21,947 bases of DNA from a virus. The stretch is from positions 1-21,947 of the IMG/VR virus record IMGVR_UViG_3300046018_000061, one strand, 5' to 3'. Both the position numbers and the translations under genes were made by a program. The notes under the pieces are model-generated. The model was not told where the DNA came from, searched no databases, and was given only the letters and a program-made list of their open reading frames with translations. Each line of letters starts with the position of its first letter. The first letter of the stretch is position 1. Shown in pieces: positions 8,450 to 16,397 of the stretch.

Positions 8450-9604
8450 ATGAGTATCGGAGATATCTTTAAGAAAGCAACTTCAGGGCTTGCATCAGGC
8501 CTCACAGATCTGCTATTCGGCACTCCCGCACAAGCCGACACCAGTGGGATCAATGCAGCCGCTGTCAGCAACTCTGCAATCGCTGGGCGCCAGCAGGATC
8601 TTGCCGAGAAGCAGTACGCCGATAGCAAGAGCATCCTGGACCAGTACCTGCCAATCTACAAACAGCAGTTGCAGCAATCCATTGATGCTCAGAAAACCGC
8701 CACTGACCAAAGCCAAAGCCAGTGGGATTCGTACACCAAGAATTTCCAGCCGGTCGAGACACAGCTCGCGCAGAAGTCGCTTGACTATTCCAACCCTGCC
8801 AGGGCTGAGGCCGAGGCAGCCAGGGCGGCTGGTGACACCACGGCGCAGTTCGACCAGGCGCGTGCCGACACCACCACTCAGTTATCTGCGGCCGGCGCAA
8901 GCCCCGAAAAGATCGCAGCGCTTGAGGCCGCCGGCCGGCTGAACGAGGCCAAGGCTGTCGGCGGCGCGGAGAGCGGAGCCAGGCGGGACACCGAGAGCAA
9001 GGCGATGGCCTACCTGGACAACGCGGCCCGCTTCGGCCGCAACATGCCGTCCACCGGCATTGCCTCGGCGCAGCTGGCCAACCAAGACGGCTCTCGGGCT
9101 GCCAACACTATTGGAAACATTCAGTCTTCAGTGGCGGCGCCTGCGGCTGCAGCAGCACCGCTGTTTCAGAACGCAGTCACTGCCAACAACTCGGCGGGAA
9201 ATCTGTTCAACGCCCAGGCTGGACTGCAGCAGACGGCATCGACAGCCCAATACAACGCCAATATCGGCAATGCGATGGCGGCAGCCCAGATGTATGCAAG
9301 CTATGGAAGCTCCAAGAAGCTCAAGAACCGCAAAGGAAAAACTGACGGCCGCAAAGCATCCGATGCGATCGAGGCCAGCCCCTCCGAGAAGTGGTCCTAC
9401 AAGGCGGGCCTCGGAGATGGAAACACCAAGGATCGTACCGGCCCCATGGCGGAAGACCTAGCAAAAGTGGCCCCCGAGGTCAGCGATGGTGAGACTGTCG
9501 ACGGAATTTCGATGCTGGGTTTGCATCATGCTTCGCTTGGCGACCACAACAAGCGCATCGCACGCCTAGAGCGAGCGGCTTCTCTTTCTGACGCGGAGGT
9601 CTGA
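8450..9604 (+). CDS. Virion protein with C-terminal S74 chaperone-like domain
   Basis: The 384-residue product has a helical, Gln/Ala-rich body with a coiled-coil-like region (about 45-150; QQDLAEKQYADSKSILDQYL), an Ala-rich middle, and a C-terminal segment (about 285-384) resembling the intramolecular chaperone of endosialidase (peptidase S74). That segment opens with SSKKLKNRKG (287 on), then has a hydrophobic SEKWSYKAG strand, GPMAEDLAKVAPEV, and DGETVDGISMLGL, ending in a helix with KRIARLE. S74 domains trimerise and then cleave themselves off, using a Ser/Lys pair; Ser287/288 with Lys289/290 are candidates. AAGGGAG at 8437-8443 sets the ATG at 8450. Its place after the fibre gene and before internal-virion-like genes suggests a tail or ejection component. 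Autocleavage activity is not shown by sequence alone. Confidence 0.75.
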   Translation: MSIGDIFKKATSGLASGLTDLLFGTPAQADTSGINAAAVSNSAIAGRQQDLAEKQYADSKSILDQYLPIYKQQLQQSIDAQKTATDQSQSQWDSYTKNFQPVETQLAQKSLDYSNPARAEAEAARAAGDTTAQFDQARADTTTQLSAAGASPEKIAALEAAGRLNEAKAVGGAESGARRDTESKAMAYLDNAARFGRNMPSTGIASAQLANQDGSRAANTIGNIQSSVAAPAAAAAPLFQNAVTANNSAGNLFNAQAGLQQTASTAQYNANIGNAMAAAQMYASYGSSKKLKNRKGKTDGRKASDAIEASPSEKWSYKAGLGDGNTKDRTGPMAEDLAKVAPEVSDGETVDGISMLGLHHASLGDHNKRIARLERAASLSDAEV

Positions 9605-9607
9605 GCC

Positions 9608-10750
9608 ATGCCCATCAACGGAATTGGATCCCTGGCTGATGTCGTCGACGGCTACCAGCGTGGCGTGGAATGGAAACAGCAGCAGGTGCAGCAGGAGCGC
9701 GCCCGCCAACTGCAGATGCTGGACGACGAGGCCAACAAGGCCGCTGCTGCGCCACTCGTTGCAGACCAGCAGCGCCACATCCAAGCCGGAGGGGATCCGG
9801 CTGCCTACAGGCCCAGCGACTCCGCCATGCTTGAGGGCGCTGAAGCCCGAGGTATGACGTATGCCAAGGGCGGTAACTGGGATGGCTTTTTCAAGAACGA
9901 GGCGCTTGTACAGAGCCAGCGTCAGCGTGTTCGGGCAAATGCGTATCAGCAGTTCCAGGCCGACAAAGACGTTGGTAACCTGATGAAGAACGTGTATCCC
10001 ACGATCTTCAACGGCAAAAAGATCACTGGGATTGAGGACTTGCCTGGAGGCGCTGCAGATGCGCCAAAGGGTGCCCCTTCCGGTGACCCAATGATGCGTG
10101 TGACGCTAAGCGACGGGTCCGTTCAGCTCATCCGACCAGCCGACGCAGTGGATCGTGTGAAGCGGCTTCTCATCGACCCGCAGGCGCAGGCCGAGCAAGA
10201 CGCAAAGCTCAGTTTTCTGGCGGCTCAGGAGCGCATCAAGGGCGACGAGGCGCGCAAGACCGAAGGCACCAAGGGCGAGCAGGCCCGCAAGACCGAGGGC
10301 GTCAAGCATGCTGGGGCGCTCGAGATCGCTGGCATCCAGGGCGAGAGGGCCCGGGATGTGGCCAAGATTGGCGCCGACGCCACGCTGGGCTCCGCAAACA
10401 TCCATGCCGGTGCCACCACCCAGGCAGCCAAGATTGGCGCCGATGGCCGGATCGCAGTGGCCGAGGCCAGGGCCGAAGCCAAGAACGACCCAGACAGCCC
10501 CGCCGCTGCGAAGTCATGGAAAGACTTGGCAATCGAGAACTACGGCCAAGTGTCTGGTGGGTTGTTTGGCAGTAAGCGCATGGGCGGCCAGTCAATGGTC
10601 GACCTTTCCTCAACGGCGCAGCGCATTCACGAAGCTAACAAGGGCAAGCTGACGCGGCTCCAGGCGCTCGACCAGGCTGCCAAGTTCCTCAAGCTCAAGA
10701 GCCCCCCGATCGGCCTGGATGCCGTGAACGCCACAGCAGGAGAAGAATGA
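9608..10750 (+). CDS. Coiled-coil internal virion-like protein
   Basis: This is a 380-residue charged, Ala/Gln/Lys/Glu-rich protein. The N-terminal helix (about 15-50; GVEWKQQQVQQERARQLQML) is a strong coiled-coil candidate. A central stretch (about 208-290) contains short imperfect repeats (EARKTEGTKG / EQARKTEGVK; AAKIGADGR / VAKIGADAT) that would form a long helical rod. A small beta segment with LSDGSVQLIRPADAVDRV lies near 165-185. The C-terminal 70 residues look globular (LTRLQALDQAAKFLKLKSPP). No known domain is recognised. GGAGG at 9595-9599 precedes the ATG, only 3 nt after the S74 gene, and a polyvalent gene starts 1 nt after its stop. This order is typical for podophage internal/ejection proteins, which is the suggested role. 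Confidence 0.65.
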   Translation: MPINGIGSLADVVDGYQRGVEWKQQQVQQERARQLQMLDDEANKAAAAPLVADQQRHIQAGGDPAAYRPSDSAMLEGAEARGMTYAKGGNWDGFFKNEALVQSQRQRVRANAYQQFQADKDVGNLMKNVYPTIFNGKKITGIEDLPGGAADAPKGAPSGDPMMRVTLSDGSVQLIRPADAVDRVKRLLIDPQAQAEQDAKLSFLAAQERIKGDEARKTEGTKGEQARKTEGVKHAGALEIAGIQGERARDVAKIGADATLGSANIHAGATTQAAKIGADGRIAVAEARAEAKNDPDSPAAAKSWKDLAIENYGQVSGGLFGSKRMGGQSMVDLSSTAQRIHEANKGKLTRLQALDQAAKFLKLKSPPIGLDAVNATAGEE

Positions 10751-10751
10751 C

Positions 10752-13700
10752 ATGGCAGACGGCGTCATCATCCCCGACGACCTGAAGCCTCTGGCGGGAA
10801 AGTACGGCGATGCGCGCACCGACATCGTCATCCCCGACGACATCAAGGAGCTGGCCGGCAAGTACGCCCCGCCTCCTCCCCCTCCGCCCAAGCCGCCCGG
10901 CATGCTGTCGCGCGCCGCATCCTCGCTGGCGACCCTGGCCGATGCAGTCCCCGAGCCGCGCCCGGTTGGTCAGCGCAGGGGTGGCATGCGCGCCGAGGTG
11001 CAGCCCTACGTTGCTCCGGATGCCCCTCCGGTGGGCCTGGCTGCAGCCGGCGCAGCCCCGCGCCCGGCCGCACCTTCGGATCCCTCGAGCGCGCTGTCCG
11101 ACATCGACTGGCAGGCCACGACCGCTCCGGCGCAGATTCAGACTGCACCGGGGTCTGTCCTTGACCGGCCGGCGGATCCGAACCTTTCATTCAAGGATGC
11201 GAGCGCGCAGCAACTGGCCACCAACGCTCGAGTCCAGCAGGCCAAGGCTGACAACGCTGCGGACACCAAGATCGGCCCGATCCCCAAGACGCTGGCCGAC
11301 AACATCCAGAGCCCGGTGGGTCAGGGCCTGGCTGATCTCGCGATCGCCTACGGCCAGTCCTTCCCTGAGACGCTGAAGCTTGGCGCCGACATCCAGCAGA
11401 TGGTGACGCTTGGAGAAACCAAGCCGATGAGCGATGCCCTGAAGGCGCATAGCGAGTCGATGCGCGGCAAGCTTTCCTCCGACGTGCTGCGCCAGGCGTC
11501 GGAGTTTCAGGATCTGCTGAGCGACAGCCGAGTGAATGCCGCGACGGTAGGCGGGTACCTCATCAAGCACCCACTGTTCACCGCCACTTTGGTCCTTCCA
11601 TCGATTGGTTCGATGGGGGTTGGATACGGATCCGCAAAGCTTGGATCAACCCTCATGGAGCGCGCAGCCTCAAGGGCTGGAGCAAGCGCTGCGGAGATAG
11701 CAACCGCTGCCCGGCGAGGCGCCATCGTCGGATCCAACGTCGGCAATGCCGCGATGAACGCGGGCAGCAACTACGACGAGACGAACGGAAGCCCGCTGCA
11801 AAAACTGCTGTCGGCTGCAGGAGCGGCAGCCGGAACCATGGCGGTCGGCCACCTGACTGAAGGCGGAGTCGCTGCGCAGCTCGCGCACAACGGCGATCGT
11901 CCGATGTCAATGAACCCGGTGGCTGATATCGCCGGGCGGGTCGGCAAGGCCGTGGGTCGGGAAGCGGCACAGGAGGGCGGCGAGCAGCTAAGCCAGGACT
12001 CCAGCCAGGCCGTGGCCGAGGGCAAGCCGCTGGATGCGAACACCCTACTGAAAAGTGCAACGGCCGCGGCGATCCAAGGCGGCGTCATGGGTGGCATGGC
12101 CTCCCCGGGCATCGGGCGAGGCGTCGGCATTCCGATGGATGGCCTGCACGCAGCCATCGACGAAGCCGGCCGCCGGGCAGGCATGGGCCCGAAAGCCACG
12201 CAGGCTCTGCGCGAAGCCGTCATGAACATGGAGCCGGATCAGGCCATCCCATTCGTGGAGCGTGCGCTTGGGCACATGGAGCGGTCCGGTCTGGCCAAGC
12301 GACCCGGCGCCGTCACTACGTTCAAGGCCGAGGTCCAGAAGGTGGCCGACGAGCGGGCGCAGGCCAATCCCGCGGCCGCAGCGCCTGGCGCTTCGACGGC
12401 CAGCACCGATGACTACACCGGCCTGGACACGCCGAGCACCATCCCGCAGATCACCACGCCGGTCGACGAAGCCGCGCATGCCGCAGCCACCAGCCCGACG
12501 AACGGACGGCCGGAGCCGACTGACGCGCAGAAAGAGGCCGGCAACTACGCCAAGGGCCACACGCGAATCGGCGGCATGGACATTGCCATCGAGAACCCGC
12601 AGGGCTCTGTGCGCCGCGGCGTGGATTCCGATGGCACGCCGTGGGAGTCGACCGTGGCCGCGCACTACGGCTACGTCAAGGGGACGCTGGCCGGCGACGG
12701 CGACCATTCGGACGTCTTCATCAAGCCTGGCACACCGGCCGACTACATCGGCCCGGTGTTCGTCATCGACCAGATGGATCCGAAGACGGGCAAGTTCGAC
12801 GAGCACAAGAGCGTGCTTGGCGCCAGCACCGAGGATGAGGCGCGGCGCCTGTATCTGGCCAACTACGACGCCACCGGACCGAAACGGATCGGCGCGATCA
12901 CTCAGGTTCCGCTCCCGGCTTTCAAGAGCTGGGTCAAGGACGGCACGAAGCGCAAGCCACTGGGAGACGTGAGTGAGTACAAGCCTGACCTACACGATTC
13001 TGACTCCCAACCTGCTGGATCTGGTGATGAACCAGCACCTGCTTCTGTGGGAGGCAGCCTGGCTGATGGACGAGTGGCTCCTGACTCCGGAAAACCAGAG
13101 CAGGGAGCTGCCCCAAGCCCTGTACGAGGCAGCGAGCAAGCTGCACCTGCTGAGCCTGGAAGCCAGCGAGACAAGGCACTGAATGACCTGAGCGCCGGCC
13201 TCAAGGAGCTGGGTGGCGTTCTTCAACCGAAAGCAGTGGCACCGGAGCAGGGCCCAAACACGCAACCCCAAGGCGCCCAATCGCCGGCTGCCACTGCCCC
13301 TACCAATGCACCAGACACCACCGGAACCGAAACCAAAGCGCCCGAAGCCGCGGCAGGAAAAGCGCAAGCGCCGACAGGAGCTGCAGGAGCAGCAGGATCC
13401 GCAGCGGCTGATACCGGAGCCCGACCCGCTCCCGTGGAAGCCGGAGGGGTAAAGCCGGCGCCCGAAGTGGGCGAGGTCTACACCATCGACGGCAAGCCGC
13501 ACACGGTATTCCGGGTTTCCAAGAACAGCGTGACGTTCAAGACCGGGCAAGGCCAGCGCGCGGTGATGTTCAAGTCCGATGCGTGGAAGCAGGCCGCCAA
13601 GGTCGAGCCGACCGCTCCGGCCGCGCCAAAGGTCTACAAGCTCCGCAGCCAGGCCGAGAAAGCCCGCGACGAGCTGGGCAACACGCACCGGATGCGCAAG

Positions 13701-15500
13701 GTCCAGGGCGGCTACATCCTGCGCCCGTCCACCGAGAAGGAGCAAGCCGCGGCCGCGCGCAACGGTCAGCGCCTGGCCGGCGGCAGCAGCCCGGATGTCG
13801 ACAAGGATTCCATGCTGACGGCGATTGCCAAGCTGGGTGGCCTGCACATCGACGAGAAGCCGGACACCATTGGCGAGGGCAACAAGAACGTCGGCGGCAA
13901 GATGCTGTTCACCAAGAACGGCATGCGCCTGGACGAAATGGCCAACGGCGCATTGAGCGAGTTCGGCTACATCCCGGCAGACCACCGAGGCGACCCGACG
14001 AACTGGCTGCGCAGCGCCATCCGTGACGAGTTCATGGGCGGCACCAAGCACCACAGCGACCAGGGTGTCGGCTGGATGGAGTCACGATCAGGCCAAGCAG
14101 AGAGCCTGAGCGATGAGGAAATCCAGGCCCGCCGGGATGACTACGAGCGCCAGCAAGAGGAAGCGCTGTCCGACTTCACCCCCGACGAGCTGGACGAGGT
14201 TGGCTACACTGCCGGCTCGCCTGCGGCACAAGCCCTGACCGAGCAGATGCTGCGCGATGCAGAGGCGGCCGGGATCGACACCGAGACTCTGCGCGATGAT
14301 GTCGTCAGGGCCACCGAAGGACTATCGAACGATGAGTACCACGCCCAACTCCAAGCCGCCCTCGCTGAAGCTCTCGCCCAGAACGGCCGCGCTGGCTCAA
14401 ACAATGAGCCCCAAGGATCGCGAGCAAGCGCTGAAGATCACGGCCAAGCTGCTGGCAATCAGAGCCAGAAAGAAGGCCGCGGCGAACAAGCCGTAGACGC
14501 CCCGGCGCTGGACCTCGAGGCCCAGACGCCAGCCGACCTGAAGGACAAGGCAGACCGCGAGGAAGCAGCTACCAAGGCCGAGCGCGCCAAGAAGGCCGCC
14601 GAGCAAGAGCGACTTCGCAAGGAAGCCGAGGCCCGGGACCTGAAGGCCCGCGCCGATCAAACGGTCGACGATTTTCAGCTGGGCCAGGATGCAGACCAGC
14701 AGATGAGCGGCATGGGCAGCCTGTTCGATGAGCCGGCTGCCGCTCCGACACCAGCGCCAGCAATCTCGCCACAGCCTGGCGAAATTCCCGCCAACGTCAA
14801 GTCCCGCCTGAAAGCGGCGCTCGAATACCTGCAGGGCATCCGTGAGGAGGTAGACCGCGTCAAGAAGGTTGGCGGCTCGCAGGATGTGCGTGTCACCTGG
14901 GAGAAGTACGCGACTCAGGTGGCCAACACCGAGGAGCGGGTCGACCAGATGGAGGCCAAGGCCAAGGAGCTGGGCGTGGACATCGCGCCCGCCGTGGCTG
15001 AACTTGGTGGCAGGCCTACGTTCGATGATGTTCGTTCGGCCACCGCCAACCACCCAGATGCAGCGCAGCCAGACTCATACGGCGAGGAGCCGACTTTCAC
15101 CGAGGCTCAGGCCCGCAAGCAGATCGAATGGCGCGACTTGGGCCAAAAGGACGGCACCAAGACCCATGCGATGTTTTTCTACACGCGGCCCGCTGACAAG
15201 GGCACCGGCCGCGCCATGGGCTACGGCAACGTGCAGCTGTTCCAGCGCTCATCCGGGTGGAAGGTTGACGGCGAAGGAAATACCATCCCGTCACTGGCCG
15301 ATGCCAAGAAGGCAGCAATCGACGCGGCCATCCCGAAGTTGCGCGAGCAGGGGTGGATCTCCGCCGCCAACGAGTCCACCGCCAGGACCAATATCGATGC
15401 CAGCAACACCAACGAGGGCCGAGGCAGGCCTGAAGAACTGATCGCGCTGCGCAAACGGCAGTCCATTCTCAAGTCACTGATGGAGTGCCTGCAATCATGA
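10752..15500 (+). CDS. Giant polyvalent internal protein with pyrophosphatase-like domain
   Basis: This 1582-residue multidomain protein is probably packaged and delivered with DNA. It starts with a duplicated 15-residue motif (5-19 and 25-39, core IPDD), then a Pro-rich linker. Helical regions with Gly/Ala-rich hydrophobic stretches follow (about 258-295, 348-380, 435-465), as in ejected envelope-channel proteins. A domain at about 590-738 resembles inorganic pyrophosphatase (InPase of polyvalent proteins): HYGYVKGT, then DGDHSD (649-654), close to the DxDxxD metal-binding signature. Next are a linker (741-901), an SH3-like barrel (905-946), a small helical domain (about 1017-1097; LTAIAKLGGL), a second linker (1194-1248), a coiled coil (about 1260-1308), another helical segment, and a C-terminal mixed domain (about 1451-1536). 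AGGAG at 10738-10742 marks the start. Both linkers carry nested ORFs. The pyrophosphatase match is by motif only. Confidence 0.8.
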   Translation: MADGVIIPDDLKPLAGKYGDARTDIVIPDDIKELAGKYAPPPPPPPKPPGMLSRAASSLATLADAVPEPRPVGQRRGGMRAEVQPYVAPDAPPVGLAAAGAAPRPAAPSDPSSALSDIDWQATTAPAQIQTAPGSVLDRPADPNLSFKDASAQQLATNARVQQAKADNAADTKIGPIPKTLADNIQSPVGQGLADLAIAYGQSFPETLKLGADIQQMVTLGETKPMSDALKAHSESMRGKLSSDVLRQASEFQDLLSDSRVNAATVGGYLIKHPLFTATLVLPSIGSMGVGYGSAKLGSTLMERAASRAGASAAEIATAARRGAIVGSNVGNAAMNAGSNYDETNGSPLQKLLSAAGAAAGTMAVGHLTEGGVAAQLAHNGDRPMSMNPVADIAGRVGKAVGREAAQEGGEQLSQDSSQAVAEGKPLDANTLLKSATAAAIQGGVMGGMASPGIGRGVGIPMDGLHAAIDEAGRRAGMGPKATQALREAVMNMEPDQAIPFVERALGHMERSGLAKRPGAVTTFKAEVQKVADERAQANPAAAAPGASTASTDDYTGLDTPSTIPQITTPVDEAAHAAATSPTNGRPEPTDAQKEAGNYAKGHTRIGGMDIAIENPQGSVRRGVDSDGTPWESTVAAHYGYVKGTLAGDGDHSDVFIKPGTPADYIGPVFVIDQMDPKTGKFDEHKSVLGASTEDEARRLYLANYDATGPKRIGAITQVPLPAFKSWVKDGTKRKPLGDVSEYKPDLHDSDSQPAGSGDEPAPASVGGSLADGRVAPDSGKPEQGAAPSPVRGSEQAAPAEPGSQRDKALNDLSAGLKELGGVLQPKAVAPEQGPNTQPQGAQSPAATAPTNAPDTTGTETKAPEAAAGKAQAPTGAAGAAGSAAADTGARPAPVEAGGVKPAPEVGEVYTIDGKPHTVFRVSKNSVTFKTGQGQRAVMFKSDAWKQAAKVEPTAPAAPKVYKLRSQAEKARDELGNTHRMRKVQGGYILRPSTEKEQAAAARNGQRLAGGSSPDVDKDSMLTAIAKLGGLHIDEKPDTIGEGNKNVGGKMLFTKNGMRLDEMANGALSEFGYIPADHRGDPTNWLRSAIRDEFMGGTKHHSDQGVGWMESRSGQAESLSDEEIQARRDDYERQQEEALSDFTPDELDEVGYTAGSPAAQALTEQMLRDAEAAGIDTETLRDDVVRATEGLSNDEYHAQLQAALAEALAQNGRAGSNNEPQGSRASAEDHGQAAGNQSQKEGRGEQAVDAPALDLEAQTPADLKDKADREEAATKAERAKKAAEQERLRKEAEARDLKARADQTVDDFQLGQDADQQMSGMGSLFDEPAAAPTPAPAISPQPGEIPANVKSRLKAALEYLQGIREEVDRVKKVGGSQDVRVTWEKYATQVANTEERVDQMEAKAKELGVDIAPAVAELGGRPTFDDVRSATANHPDAAQPDSYGEEPTFTEAQARKQIEWRDLGQKDGTKTHAMFFYTRPADKGTGRAMGYGNVQLFQRSSGWKVDGEGNTIPSLADAKKAAIDAAIPKLREQGWISAANESTARTNIDASNTNEGRGRPEELIALRKRQSILKSLMECLQS
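10764..10868 (+). repeat. Duplicated 15-codon motif at the polyvalent N terminus
   Basis: Codons 5-19 (VIIPDDLKPLAGKYG) and 25-39 (IVIPDDIKELAGKYA) are near copies separated by five codons; the DNA shares CATCCCCGACGAC in both. The duplication lies at the extreme N terminus of the 1582-residue protein, directly before a Pro-rich linker, and could be a tandem docking or packaging peptide. Confidence 0.85.
12973..13182 (+). CDS. Nested ORF 1, overprinted in linker of polyvalent gene
   Basis: This encodes 69 residues in the +1 frame relative to the host gene, starting at GTG with GGGAG at 12962-12966 (6 nt spacing). The protein is Leu-rich and acidic with four Trp/Tyr-containing amphipathic segments (HLLLWEAAWLMDEWLL, LPQALYEAASKLHLLSLE), unlike the Arg/Ser/Pro-rich shadow products elsewhere in this frame. 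Only 13 of 69 codons end in A/T, while 43 of 70 overlapping host codons do, so the G/C third-position bias sits in the nested frame. The host frame here is a Gly/Pro/Ala/Asp/Ser linker (741-810). No family is recognised and no clear membrane helix is present. It is followed after 30 nt by a second nested ORF in the same frame. Real translation is likely but unproven. Confidence 0.65.
   Translation: MSTSLTYTILTPNLLDLVMNQHLLLWEAAWLMDEWLLTPENQSRELPQALYEAASKLHLLSLEASETRH
13213..13452 (+). CDS. Nested ORF 2, basic Pro-rich, overprinted in same linker
   Basis: This predicts 79 residues in the +1 frame, GTG start with AAGGAG at 13203-13208 (4 nt spacing). The N terminus (MAFFNRKQWHRSRAQ) is basic; the middle is Pro/Lys/Arg-rich (PEPKPKRPKPRQEKRKRRQE), followed by Gln-rich and Pro/Trp segments. 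Sixteen of 79 codons end in A/T against about 42 of 80 in the overlapping host frame, so the codon signal again favours the nested frame. The host frame reads as an Ala/Pro/Gln/Thr linker (821-900). Composition is less protein-like than nested ORF 1, so low-complexity shadow coding remains possible. If real, the strong positive charge suggests nucleic-acid or acidic-partner binding. No family or membrane or lipobox signal is visible. Confidence 0.48.
   Translation: MAFFNRKQWHRSRAQTRNPKAPNRRLPLPLPMHQTPPEPKPKRPKPRQEKRKRRQELQEQQDPQRLIPEPDPLPWKPEG
14332..14496 (+). CDS. Nested ORF 3, small basic protein overprinted in linker
   Basis: This encodes 54 residues in the +1 frame from ATG 14332, with GAAGGA at 14316-14321 (10 nt spacing, rather long). 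The N-terminal half is Ser/Pro/Thr-rich; the C-terminal half forms a basic amphipathic helix (SPKDREQALKITAKLLAIRA) ending in a Lys/Arg/Ala tail. Ten of 54 codons end in A/T versus 25 of 55 in the host frame, a weaker shift than for the other nested ORFs. The frame is open further upstream, but those codons give Arg/Pro/Ser-rich shadow sequence, so ATG 14332 is the better start. The host frame here is an Asn/Gln/Gly/Ala/Ser linker (1194-1248). Family unknown. Confidence 0.5.
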   Translation: MSTTPNSKPPSLKLSPRTAALAQTMSPKDREQALKITAKLLAIRARKKAAANKP

Positions 15501-15979
15501 GTGCCCAAGGAAACCTTGACTGGATCGCTGCGAAGGTTGGCGACATCGAGCGCCAGATGCGCAAGGACCAGGACAAGCGGCTCGAGGCTTTCACCTCGCT
15601 GCTGTCGTCCATCGAATCGAGCCTGGCCGACGTGGTGCAGAACATCGAGAGCGGCAAGGGCGATGAGGCCATCAAGTCCATGGCCGAGGCGATCGGCAAG
15701 CTGCAGATCCCCGCGCCTCAGATCAACGTCAACGTGAGCCCGACGCCGATCACGGTATCGGCCGCCGAGCAGCCCCCACCGCAGGTCAACGTGCAGGTCA
15801 GCCCGACGCCAGTGACCATCGAAAACAAGGTGCCCCAATCCCCGGCGCCCGTTGTGAACATCGTCGCGCCTCAGATGGATGTCGATGCCGTTTGGGAGTT
15901 GCGCATCCCAGGCGTTGGATTCCGGGCTGAAGACCGGGTCGTCACGATCAAGCGCATCTCCAACAAACTGAAACCCTGA
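15497..15979 (+). CDS. Coiled-coil plus beta-repeat structural protein
   Basis: The 160-residue product starts at ATG 15497, which overlaps the polyvalent stop as ATGA; GGAG at 15482-15485 is 11 nt upstream, and an in-frame GTG at 15485 is less likely. The first 70 residues are charged and helical (IERQMRKDQDKRLEAFTSLL), then come two related beta-rich units with the pattern N-V-N/Q-V-S-P-T-P-I/V-T-V/I (about residues 75-112), and a compact C terminus (VWELRIPGVGFRAEDRVVTI region). A rod with a small beta tip would suit a fibre, tail-tip or connector component. I do not recognise a named family. It opens a cassette of five structural-looking genes between the two polyvalent genes. Confidence 0.6.
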   Translation: MSAQGNLDWIAAKVGDIERQMRKDQDKRLEAFTSLLSSIESSLADVVQNIESGKGDEAIKSMAEAIGKLQIPAPQINVNVSPTPITVSAAEQPPPQVNVQVSPTPVTIENKVPQSPAPVVNIVAPQMDVDAVWELRIPGVGFRAEDRVVTIKRISNKLKP

Positions 15980-15989
15980 AAGGTAAATC

Positions 15990-16394
15990 ATGGCGAAATG
16001 GGCAAACATCACAGTCCTCGACGGCGGATCGGACTCGATTCGCACTCTGGCCGGAACAGCAGCGCGCGTGAAGATGCACGTCATCAAGGCCTACACCGCA
16101 GGCGATGCCTACGCGACGGTGGTCACGACGAACAGTTGCGGCAGCGTCGACCTGGTTGCTGGCGACCTGGTTCAGTCTGGTGCCGCAGGTGCTGCGAGGG
16201 TCACGACGGTCGGTGCCAAGAGCATCTCGCTGACAGCATCCAGCGGCGCCACGCCGAACCTGCACATCGCAATCGTCGACTCGACTGGCAGCTCCGTGCT
16301 GCTGGTCACGGATGAGACGTCGGATCAGGTGCTGACCTCTGGCGGATCGTTCAGCTTGCCGAGCTGGACCTACACCGTCAGTCAGCCGGTGTAA
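15990..16394 (+). CDS. Small beta-rich structural-like protein
   Basis: The 134-residue product is dominated by Thr/Ser/Val/Ala with regular strands (ARVKMHVIKAYTAGDAYATV, residues 25-44; VDLVAGDLVQSG; ARVTTVGAKSISLTAS; NLHIAIVDSTGSSVLLVT), as expected for a beta-sandwich virion protein. A single Cys occurs near residue 50. AAAGG just after the preceding stop (about 15978-15982) places the ATG at 15990. The last residues (SLPSWTYTVSQPV) form a terminal strand. There is no signal peptide or membrane helix. It belongs to the cassette 15497-18431; a decoration or tail-accessory role is an inference. Confidence 0.6.
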   Translation: MAKWANITVLDGGSDSIRTLAGTAARVKMHVIKAYTAGDAYATVVTTNSCGSVDLVAGDLVQSGAAGAARVTTVGAKSISLTASSGATPNLHIAIVDSTGSSVLLVTDETSDQVLTSGGSFSLPSWTYTVSQPV

Positions 16395-16397
16395 GCG

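Noticed and set aside
8490-8942. 150-aa overlapping ORF in the S74-protein gene
   Set aside because: Ser/Arg/Pro/Thr-rich product with no G/C third-position shift; the host frame encodes a clear coiled coil.
12262-12972. 236-aa +1-frame ORF ending directly before nested ORF 1
   Set aside because: Arg/Pro/Ser-rich, host frame keeps strong G/C third positions here and encodes the pyrophosphatase-like domain. It serves as a control for what a true shadow looks like.
12973-13452. Sequencing frameshifts or programmed frameshift instead of nested genes
   Set aside because: The host frame is open on both sides and through the nested regions without any stop, and two separate nested ORFs each have their own start and stop, so no frameshift is needed to explain the reading frames.
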